A stretch of DNA of 64,000 bases from Streptomyces sp. S465 (GTDB taxonomy: Bacteria > Actinomycetota > Actinomycetes > Streptomycetales > Streptomycetaceae), in assembly GCF_026898115.1 (NCBI RefSeq), contig NZ_CP114036.1, positions 7,248,001-7,312,000 on the forward strand. The letters are read 5' to 3'. Positions 57,925 through 64,000 of this stretch are shown piece by piece. Position numbers and translations under genes: made by a program. The notes beneath the pieces are model-generated. The model searched no databases, was not told the origin of the DNA, and worked only from the letters and a program-made list of their open reading frames with translations. Within the stretch, counting starts at the first letter, position 1, and every line of letters starts with the position of its first letter.

Positions 57925-58850
57925 GTGTCCACCCCCGTGTGCGGCGGCGCGGGGGTGCCTGCTCCGTGGACGGTGTGGCTACCCGTGGGCGGGCGCTGCG
58001 GGTGTGGGGCTATCCGTGAGTGAGAGACGCGGGGCGTGCCCGCCTGTGTGCGCCATCCATGGTCAGCGGCGGCGGCCGCAAGGTCCACCGGCGGATGGGC
58101 GGCGTGGCCGTGTCCTCCCCCCGTGTGCGGCGGCGCGGGCGTGCCTGCCCCGTGGGCGGGTGCCGGTGCGGCTACCCGTGGGTGGGCGTTGCGGGTGTGC
58201 CTACCCCGCCGTGAGCGGGGCGGTGTGGGCGTGCCCGCCCCTGGGCGGTTGGGGGGCGGGTGCGGTTGCCCACCCGTGCGCGGCGGCGTGGCCGGCCGTG
58301 TCCTCCCCCCCCGTGTGCGGCGGCGCGGGCGTGCCTGCCCCGTGGGCGGGTGCCGGTGCGGCTACCCGTGGGTGGGCGTTGCGGGTGTGCCTACCCCGCC
58401 GTGAGCGGGGCGGTGTGGGCGTGCCCGCCCCTGGGCGGTTGGGGGACGGGTGCGGTTGCCACCCGTGCGCCCCACCCGTGCGCGGCGACGCGCCGGGCGT
58501 GCCCGCCCTTGAGTGGGGTCGTGGGCCTGCTGTCCACCCCGCGTACAGGCGGCGCCGCCGGCGTGCGCACCCGTGCGCAGGCGGTACGGGTGGACACCCC
58601 CGTGCACAGGCGGCACGGGTGGGGCACACCCCCTTGGACGGGCGGCATTACGGGTGGGCATACCACCCATGGACAGGCGCCGCCGGCGTGCGCACCCGTG
58701 CGCAGGCGGCGCGGGTGGGCCCACCCATGCACAGGCGGCGCGGGTGGGCACGCCCCATGCGCGGGCGGCGCGGGCGCGGGTGGGCGCGCCCCGGGGCCGT
58801 GCGGGTGTGTGTGGGGCGGAGGGGGCCGCCCCACACCCATCACCCATGCA
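57925..58850. repeat. 0.9-kb repetitive intergenic tract
   Basis: The region 57635-58881 has no convincing gene. Within it, the blocks 58106-58270 and 58294-58460 are direct repeats, identical over 58121-58255 versus 58311-58445 with a 190-base offset and only one substitution plus a C-run length change nearby. A third, diverged copy covers about 57925-58050. From about 58560 shorter, roughly 30-base units built on ACCCGTGCGCAGGCGGC and GGGTGGGC words follow. The long frame across the tract (57671-58864) is Arg/Cys/Ala/Gly-rich with no binding site and looks non-coding. Confidence 0.85.
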
Positions 58851-58881
58851 CCGGAACCGGGTGAACCGCGCCCCGCGGAAT

Positions 58882-60981
58882 TCAGCAGCGGACTGCTGGG
58901 CGGTCCCAGTGGCGGTGGGCGGCTATCGCTTCGGTGAAGGCTTGGGTGAACTCCTCGCTCGCCGTGCCCGTCGTCGCGTCCGTGACCACGCCGCGGTCGG
59001 CGCAGACGTGGCCGTGGCCCGAGGCGATGTGGAGGCCCTCCGGTTCCAGGGTGGCCAGGATGCCGACGCCGGAGCCGAGTGCCCCGATGGGCTTGCCGTG
59101 GCGGTAGGCGTCGCGGACGAAGCGCATGGCGGTGCTGTCCGAGGCCAGGTCGGGGGTGCCGGTGGGGCCGCCGGGGAGGAGGACGGCGTCGTAGAGGACG
59201 GAGGCGACCGTGGGGAGGGCGCGGTCGACCGCGTAGCCGTTGCCGTCGGCGCCGCGCACCTTGCCGTCGTGCGCGGCGAGGGCCTCGACGACGGCGCCCT
59301 GGGCGGTGAGCGCCTCCTGGGCCTGGGTGAGCTGCTCGGTGTCCACCCCGTCGGTGACCAGTACCGCGATCTGGCGGGTGCGGATCGAGCCGTCGCCCTG
59401 GAGGTTGTCGAAGCTCAGCGCGGGCGAGGACTGCGGCTTGTGGTTGGCGGCGCCCGGTTCCGGATTCGCCACGCCGATGCCCTGGGCCACCTGCGAGGCC
59501 AGGTCGTAGTCGACGTGGGCCAGCTGATCGACGGTGCGCTCCCGTACGTGTACCGCGCCGACCTTGCCCAGTTCGAAGCGGAAGGCGTCCACGATGTGGC
59601 GCTTCTCCCAGTCGCTCATGCTGTTCCAGAACAGCGCGGCCTGGCTGTAGAAGTCCTTGAAGGACTCGCTCCGCTTGCGGATCTTGTGGCCCTCGACCCG
59701 CTCCGCGTAGTGGGAGAAGGCATAGCCGTCCGCGCCCGCGATCGCCGGGCAGCCCCCGCCGAGGGAGTTGGGGGAGTAGTTGGTGCCCTGGTGGATCGCG
59801 GTCTGGTGGTAGCCGTCCCGGTGGTTGGTCCGGGCCGGGGCGACCGGCTGGTTGACCGGGAGCTGCGAGAAGTTGGGGCCGCCGAGCCGGATCAGCTGAG
59901 TGTCCAGGTACGAGAAGTTCCGGGCCTGGAGCAGCGGGTCGTTGGTGAAGTCGATACCGGGGACGACGTTCCCGGTGTGGAAGGCCACCTGCTCGGTCTC
60001 CGCGAAGAAGTTGTCCGGGTTGCGGTCCAGGACCATGTGGCCGATGGGCCGCACCGGCACCTGCTCCTCCGGAATGATCTTCGTGGCGTCGAGCAGATCG
60101 AAGTCGAAGTTGAACTCGTCCTCCTCCGGGACCAGCTGCACCCCCAGCTCGTACTCGGGGTACTCACCCGCCTCGATCGCCTGCCACAGATCGCGCCGGT
60201 TGAAGTCCGGGTCGCGGCCCTGGCACTCCTGCGCCTCGTCCCACACCAGCGAGTGGACGCCGAGTTTCGGCTTCCAGTGGAACTTCACGAAGGTGCCGCG
60301 CCCCCGCGCGTCCACGAAGCGGAAGGTGTGCACGCCGAAGCCCTGCATCATCCGGAAGCTGCGCGGAATCGCCCGGTCCGACATGAGCCACATCATCATG
60401 TGCATGGTCTCGGGCTGGAGCGAGACGAAGTCCCACAGGGTGTCATGGGCGGAGGCGCCGGTCGGGATGTCGTTGTGCGGCTCCGGCTTGAGCGCGTGCA
60501 CGAAGTCGGGGAACTTGATCCCGTCCTGGATGAAGAAGACCGGCATGTTGTTGCCGACCAGGTCGTAGTTGCCCTCCGAGGTGTAGAACTTCGTCGCGAA
60601 GCCCCGCACGTCGCGCACCGTGTCCGCCGAGCCCCGGGGCCCCTGCACGGTGGAGAACCGTACGAAGACCGGGGTGCGCACGGACGGGTCCTGGAGGAAG
60701 GCGGCGCGGGTGAACTCCGCGCACGACTCGTACGGCTCGAAGTAGCCGTAGGCGCCCGCGCCCCGCGCGTGCACGACCCGCTCCGGGATGCGCTCATGGT
60801 CGAAGTGGGTCATCTTCTCGCGGAAGTGGAAGTCCTCCATCAGGGTCGGGCCGCGTTCGCCCACCGTGAGGGAGTCATCGGTGTGGTCGACCGCCACACC
60901 CTGGTCGGTGGTCAGCGGGCCTTCGGCGGGATCGGCGGCACGGTACTTCTCGCGCTGCCGCTCCTTGCGGTTCTCCGTCAT
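58882..60981 (-). CDS. katE: Large-subunit (clade 2, HPII-type) catalase
   Basis: A 699-residue heme catalase decomposing hydrogen peroxide. Catalytic His71 lies in RVVHARGAGAYGYF, Asn144 in DLVGNNMPVFF and the proximal heme ligand Tyr358 in RNFSYLDTQL. Residues from about 535 form the C-terminal flavodoxin/DJ-1-like domain typical of 75-80-kDa catalases (QIAVLVTDGVDTEQL, VLLPGGPTGTPDL). It lacks a signal peptide. The start overlaps the DJ-1 gene stop as ATGA, so the two are one operon, likely under stress-sigma control from a promoter at 61612-61636. It converges on the repetitive tract. Confidence 0.95.
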   Translation of the reverse strand: MTENRKERQREKYRAADPAEGPLTTDQGVAVDHTDDSLTVGERGPTLMEDFHFREKMTHFDHERIPERVVHARGAGAYGYFEPYESCAEFTRAAFLQDPSVRTPVFVRFSTVQGPRGSADTVRDVRGFATKFYTSEGNYDLVGNNMPVFFIQDGIKFPDFVHALKPEPHNDIPTGASAHDTLWDFVSLQPETMHMMMWLMSDRAIPRSFRMMQGFGVHTFRFVDARGRGTFVKFHWKPKLGVHSLVWDEAQECQGRDPDFNRRDLWQAIEAGEYPEYELGVQLVPEEDEFNFDFDLLDATKIIPEEQVPVRPIGHMVLDRNPDNFFAETEQVAFHTGNVVPGIDFTNDPLLQARNFSYLDTQLIRLGGPNFSQLPVNQPVAPARTNHRDGYHQTAIHQGTNYSPNSLGGGCPAIAGADGYAFSHYAERVEGHKIRKRSESFKDFYSQAALFWNSMSDWEKRHIVDAFRFELGKVGAVHVRERTVDQLAHVDYDLASQVAQGIGVANPEPGAANHKPQSSPALSFDNLQGDGSIRTRQIAVLVTDGVDTEQLTQAQEALTAQGAVVEALAAHDGKVRGADGNGYAVDRALPTVASVLYDAVLLPGGPTGTPDLASDSTAMRFVRDAYRHGKPIGALGSGVGILATLEPEGLHIASGHGHVCADRGVVTDATTGTASEEFTQAFTEAIAAHRHWDRPAVRC

Positions 60982-61544
60982 CGTGCCGATCCCTTCGTCG
61001 AGCCCTTCGCCGTCTTCGCGAACTCCTCCAGGAACGCCTCGTGGAACGCCTTGAGGTCATCGGGCTTACGGCTGGTGATCAGGGTGTTGGGGCCGCCGGT
61101 GCAGACCTTGACCTGCTCGTCCACCCACGTCCCGCCGGCGTTGGTGATGTCGGTGCGCAGGCTCGGCCAGGAGGTGAGGGTGCGGCCGCGTACGACGTCG
61201 GCCTCCACCAGCGTCCAGGGGGCGTGGCAGATCGCGGCCACCGGTTTGCCGGCGTCGAAGAAGCCCTTGGCGAAGGCGACGGCCGCCGTGTCCAGGCGCA
61301 GGAAGTCGGGGTTGGCGACGCCGCCGGGCAGTACCAGGGCGTCGTACTCGTCGACCGTCGCGTCCTTCACGACCTGGTCGACCTCGAAGGTGTCCGCCTT
61401 GTCGAGATGGTGGAAAGCCTGGACGCGGCCGGGCTTGGTGGACACCAGCCGGGGGGTGCCACCGGCGTCCCGGACCGCCTGCCAGGGGTCGGTCAGCTCA
61501 ACCTGTTCCGTGCCTTCCGGGGCGACGAGAAAGGCGACCTTCAT
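60978..61544 (-). CDS. DJ-1/PfpI-family (type 1 glutamine amidotransferase-like) protein
   Basis: A 188-residue protein with the nucleophile elbow AAICHAPWTL (Cys106) followed by His107, and an acidic residue near the N-terminus in FLVAPEGTEQVEL. Members act as glyoxalases, deglycases/chaperones or proteases induced by stress; the exact activity here is undecided. AAGGA stands 11 bases before ATG 61544. It is the first gene of the operon with katE. The catalase itself carries a related DJ-1-like tail, so the operon encodes two copies of the fold. Confidence 0.9.
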   Translation of the reverse strand: MKVAFLVAPEGTEQVELTDPWQAVRDAGGTPRLVSTKPGRVQAFHHLDKADTFEVDQVVKDATVDEYDALVLPGGVANPDFLRLDTAAVAFAKGFFDAGKPVAAICHAPWTLVEADVVRGRTLTSWPSLRTDITNAGGTWVDEQVKVCTGGPNTLITSRKPDDLKAFHEAFLEEFAKTAKGSTKGSAR

Positions 61545-61611
61545 TGCTGTTCACGTCCTTCCGGTCCGGATATCGCTCTCGCGTCTCGCATGCGTGCGTC
61601 CGGTGCGGCGG

Positions 61612-61636
61612 GTAGCCAGCCGGACGGGGTCGAAAC
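61612..61636 (-). promoter_or_regulatory. Candidate sigma-B-type promoter of the DJ-1/katE operon
   Basis: Read leftward: -35 GTTT (61633-61636), 15-base spacer, -10 GGCTAC (61612-61617), one mismatch from GGGTAC. It lies 68 bases before the DJ-1 start, overlapping the region just past the upstream gene's stop. Confidence 0.45.
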
Positions 61637-61643
61637 GGGTACG

Positions 61644-63449
61644 TCACGCCTCTTCGGAGGATTTCTTCCGGTGCGGCAGGAAGTCCTGCACCTTCGCCTT
61701 CAGGCCCTGCCGGACCATGCCCGCCCGGTCCGGGTCGCCCTTGACGATCGACTCGACCGTGGCCTCCATCTGCTCCCAGGTGGCGTGCGGCGGAATCGGC
61801 GGCACGGCCGGATCGGTGAGGAACTCCACGACCGCCGGGCCGTCCGCGTCCCAAGCCCGGCGCCACGCGTCCGCCACCTGCTCGGGCTTCTCCACCCGGA
61901 TGCCGGTCATGCCGAGCGATTCGGCGAACCGCGCGTAGGACACGTCGGGGATCTCCTGCGAGGGCCGGAACTGCGGTGCGCCGCCCATCGCCCGCATCTC
62001 CCAGGTGACCTGGTTGAGGTCCTGGTTGTTCCAGACGCCGATCACCAGCCGGGGGTCCTCCCACAGGTGGTGGTACTTCGCCACCGTGATCAGCTCCGCC
62101 ATGCCGTTCATCTGCATCGCGCCGTCCCCGACCAGCGCCACCGCCGGCCGGTTGGGACGGGCGAACTTGGCGCCGATCGCGTACGGCACCCCGCAGCCCA
62201 TCGTGGCCAGCGTGCCCGACAGCGAGGCGCGCATCTCGCCGCGCATCGTCAGATGGCGGGCGTACCAGTTGGCGACGGAGCCGGAGTCGCAGGTGAGGAC
62301 GGTGTCGGAGGGGAGCAGCGGATCCAGGCAGTGGGCCACGTACTCGGGATTGATCGGGTCGGCGGACACCTCCGCGCGCCGGGCCATCACCTCGCGCCAG
62401 CGCCGTACACCCCCGATGATCTCCTCCTGCCAGTCGCGCGCCTCCTTGCGCTCCAGCAGCGGCAGCAGCCGCAGCAGGGTCTCGCGGGCGTCGCCGACCA
62501 GATTGACCTCGTACGGATAGCGCATCCCGATCATGTGCGGGTCGAGATCGATCTGCACCCCGCGCGCCGTGCCGAACTCCGGCAGGAACTGGGCGTACGG
62601 AAAGCTGGAGCCGATCGTCAGCAGTGTGTCGCAGTCCCGCATCATCTCGTACGAGGGGCGGGTGCCCAGCAGCCCGATGGGGCCGGTGACGTACGGCAGC
62701 TCATCGCCGAGCGCGTCCAGACCGAGCAGCGCCTTGGCGACACCGGCGCCGAGGGTGTCGGCGATCCGCTGGACCTCCTTGCGCGCCCCGGCGGCACCCT
62801 GGCCCACCAGGATCGCGACCCGCTCGCCCGCGTTCAGCACCTCCGCGGCCCGGTCCACGGCGGTGCTGGAGGGCACCGCGGACCAGCCGCTGCGGTCCAG
62901 GCTGGAGGGCACCATCTTGAACTCGTGGGTGGGCGCGGAGTAGTCGAGCTCCTGCACATCCGCCGGGATGATCACGGCGGTGGGGGCACGGCGGGCGTAG
63001 GCGGTGCGGATCGCCCGGTCCAGGACGTTGGGCAGCTGCTCGGGGACGGTGACCGTCTCCAGGAAGTCGGAGGCCACGTCCTTGTAGAGGCTGTGCAGAT
63101 CCACCTCCTGCTGGTACGAGCCGCCCATCGCGCTGCGGTGGGTCTGGCCGACCAGGGCCACCACCGGCACATGGTCCAGCTTGGCGTCGTACAGCCCGTT
63201 CAGCAGATGGATCGCGCCGGGGCCCGAGGTGGCCGCGCACACGCCGAGGCGGCCGCTGAACTTGGCGTAGCCGACGGCGTCGAAGGCCGCCATCTCCTCG
63301 TGCCGGGCCTGGATGAACCGGGGCTCGTTGTCGGCCCGCCCCCATGCGGCGAGCAGGCCGTTGATGCCGTCCCCCGGGTAGCCGAACACATGCTCGACGC
63401 CCCATTCGGACAGCCGGGCGAGGAGGTAGTCGGCCACTTTCATGGTCAT
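61644..63449 (-). CDS. Thiamine-diphosphate-dependent enzyme, pyruvate oxidase/acetolactate-synthase-like
   Basis: A 601-residue ThDP enzyme of the PoxB/acetolactate synthase family. The N-terminal Pyr domain has VFGYPGDGINGLLAAW and the catalytic glutamate in RHEEMAAFDAVGYA; the middle domain has LVGQGAAGARKEV; the C-terminal PP domain has the ThDP signature GDGAMQMNGMAEL ending in WNNQDLN. It may oxidise or decarboxylate pyruvate; family members are often annotated only as thiamine pyrophosphate-requiring protein. ATG 63449 has GGAG 11 bases upstream; ATG 63458 and 63443 are alternatives. Neighbouring stress genes fit a role in stationary phase. Confidence 0.87.
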   Translation of the reverse strand: MTMKVADYLLARLSEWGVEHVFGYPGDGINGLLAAWGRADNEPRFIQARHEEMAAFDAVGYAKFSGRLGVCAATSGPGAIHLLNGLYDAKLDHVPVVALVGQTHRSAMGGSYQQEVDLHSLYKDVASDFLETVTVPEQLPNVLDRAIRTAYARRAPTAVIIPADVQELDYSAPTHEFKMVPSSLDRSGWSAVPSSTAVDRAAEVLNAGERVAILVGQGAAGARKEVQRIADTLGAGVAKALLGLDALGDELPYVTGPIGLLGTRPSYEMMRDCDTLLTIGSSFPYAQFLPEFGTARGVQIDLDPHMIGMRYPYEVNLVGDARETLLRLLPLLERKEARDWQEEIIGGVRRWREVMARRAEVSADPINPEYVAHCLDPLLPSDTVLTCDSGSVANWYARHLTMRGEMRASLSGTLATMGCGVPYAIGAKFARPNRPAVALVGDGAMQMNGMAELITVAKYHHLWEDPRLVIGVWNNQDLNQVTWEMRAMGGAPQFRPSQEIPDVSYARFAESLGMTGIRVEKPEQVADAWRRAWDADGPAVVEFLTDPAVPPIPPHATWEQMEATVESIVKGDPDRAGMVRQGLKAKVQDFLPHRKKSSEEA

Positions 63450-63516
63450 GTGGGTCATCACTCCGTTCGGGGTTTCTTTCGGCCACTCGGCGATCCGGCC
63501 GTGACCGCCTGAGGTC

Positions 63517-64000
63517 TCAACCGGCCACCTGCGGCAGCACCTTGGTGCGGTAGAAATCGAAGAAGCCGCGCTGATCGGGACCGATCTGGTTGACGTAGAC
63601 GGTGTCGAATCCGGCATCGGCGTACGCCTTCAGCGCGCCGACATGCGCCTCCGCGTCGTCCCCGCAGACCACCCGCTCGGCCAGCCGCTCGGGGGTGACC
63701 AGCTCGGCGGCCTGCTGGAACTGGCCCGGGGTGGTCAGCGTCGACAGCAGTGAGCCGGGCAGCGCCTCGGTCGGCCACAGCCGGTGGACGGTGCGCAGCG
63801 CCTCGTCCGGGTCCGGGCCGTAGCACACCTTCAGTCCGCCGCGGGCCGGCTTGCTGTTGCCGCCGGCGCCGCTGCCGCGCCGGAACCGCGCCACCAGTTC
63901 CGCGTCCGGGACCACGGTGATGAAGCCGTCACCGACCCGCCCGGCCAGCGCCGCGGCGGCCGATCCGAAGGCCGCGATGTCGATGGGCACCGGCTCCTCG
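63517..64000 (-). CDS. F420-dependent LLM oxidoreductase, TIGR03557-like (5' end outside window)
   Basis: The C-terminal 160 residues of a glucose-6-phosphate dehydrogenase (F420)-like LLM protein. Characteristic segments are VPIDIAAFGSAAAALAGRVGDG, GGLKVCYGPDPDEALRTVHRLWP, LAERVVCGDDAEAHVGALKAY and the ending GFDTVYVNQIGPDQ...FYRTKVLPQVAG. The frame is open to the window edge; a GTG at 63990 is an internal valine. It lies 67 bases upstream of the ThDP enzyme and may be co-transcribed with it. Substrate unknown. Confidence 0.85.
   Translation of the reverse strand, partial: EEPVPIDIAAFGSAAAALAGRVGDGFITVVPDAELVARFRRGSGAGGNSKPARGGLKVCYGPDPDEALRTVHRLWPTEALPGSLLSTLTTPGQFQQAAELVTPERLAERVVCGDDAEAHVGALKAYADAGFDTVYVNQIGPDQRGFFDFYRTKVLPQVAG

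Noticed and set aside
57671..58864. 397-codon frame across the repetitive tract
   Set aside because: Repeated Cys/Arg/Pro-rich text with no start signal; open only because the repeats lack stop triplets.
1..64000. tRNA, rRNA, insertion sequences or attachment sites
   Set aside because: None could be recognised on either strand by eye; no transposase, integrase or resolvase motif was seen in any supported gene.

Overview
The window is very GC-rich, densely packed actinobacterial DNA whose gene families and order point to a Streptomyces chromosome. Supporting signs are a crotonyl-CoA carboxylase/reductase operon, a second hemC paralogue, an SAV_2336-type vWA protein, F420-type luciferase-like oxidoreductases, GTG/TTG starts with translational overlaps, and sigma-B-like promoters of the form GNNT-N15-GGGTAC. 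I see no tRNA, rRNA, transposase or CRISPR array. Most genes look like conserved chromosomal genes.

Region by region: (1) 1-1252, 3' part of an unknown protein with repeated RGARFAG motifs, followed by a perfectly centred ~400-bp inverted repeat (1279-1677). (2) 1785-6455, a tightly overlapping reductive-pyrimidine/hydantoin catabolic operon: beta-ureidopropionase, class III aminotransferase, dihydropyrimidinase and a luciferase-like oxidoreductase. (3) 6658-9907, inositol-phosphatase-like protein, CrtI-like oxidoreductase and a divergent hemC paralogue. (4) 9972-18280, a four-gene leftward operon: Trypco1-like protein, trypsin-helical-VMAP-C protein, MoxR AAA+ ATPase, and a 1477-residue vWA / zinc-ribbon / pseudokinase / MinD-like fusion. 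It matches the architecture of a vWA-MoxR-VMAP ternary conflict system. It is the most exciting locus here, because both nucleotide-binding domains of the fusion lack their catalytic residues. (5) 18449-24226, alkylation repair (Ada-AlkA fusion, Ogt) separated by an 18-bp tandem-repeat tract, then a sirtuin, an ADP-ribosylglycohydrolase and a glycerate kinase. (6) 24374-25877, pssA-psd for phosphatidylethanolamine synthesis. (7) 26058-35306, the ethylmalonyl-CoA pathway (ccr, ethylmalonyl-CoA mutase, HpcH/HpaI lyase, MaoC hydratase, acyl-CoA dehydrogenase) with a TetR regulator and a double 3-hydroxyacyl-CoA dehydrogenase. (8) 35698-43586, HEAT-repeat protein, radical SAM protein with a LexA-like box, SRPBCC protein, MFS exporter with a Cna-B-like tail, and a PAS/GAF/PP2C/ATPase signalling protein coupled to a methyltransferase. 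(9) 44435-50042, five coupled genes: DppA-like aminopeptidase, M20 peptidase, S9 peptidase, phosphopantetheinyl transferase and GNAT acetyltransferase. (10) 50161-53975, a DUF5107-like/TPR protein, a frameshifted small gene, a VOC protein and a methyltransferase. (11) 54130-64000, a stress/dormancy module: a CBS protein and a Balon/Rv2629-like ribosome-hibernation protein, each behind a near-perfect sigma-B-type promoter, a holin-like membrane protein, a DinB-like protein, a 0.9-kb repetitive tract, catalase plus DJ-1/PfpI protein, a ThDP-dependent oxidase and the start-less end of an F420-dependent oxidoreductase.

How they connect: regions 2 and 7 are carbon/nitrogen assimilation modules. 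Ccr and ethylmalonyl-CoA mutase also supply extender units and methylmalonyl-CoA for polyketides, and the phosphopantetheinyl transferase could serve carrier proteins. Region 4 is a likely self-surveillance or antiphage system transcribed divergently from a DNA-alkylation sensor. Region 11 carries sequence evidence of shared stress-sigma control. Functions are assigned by reading motifs and by knowledge of the families; no database search was run.
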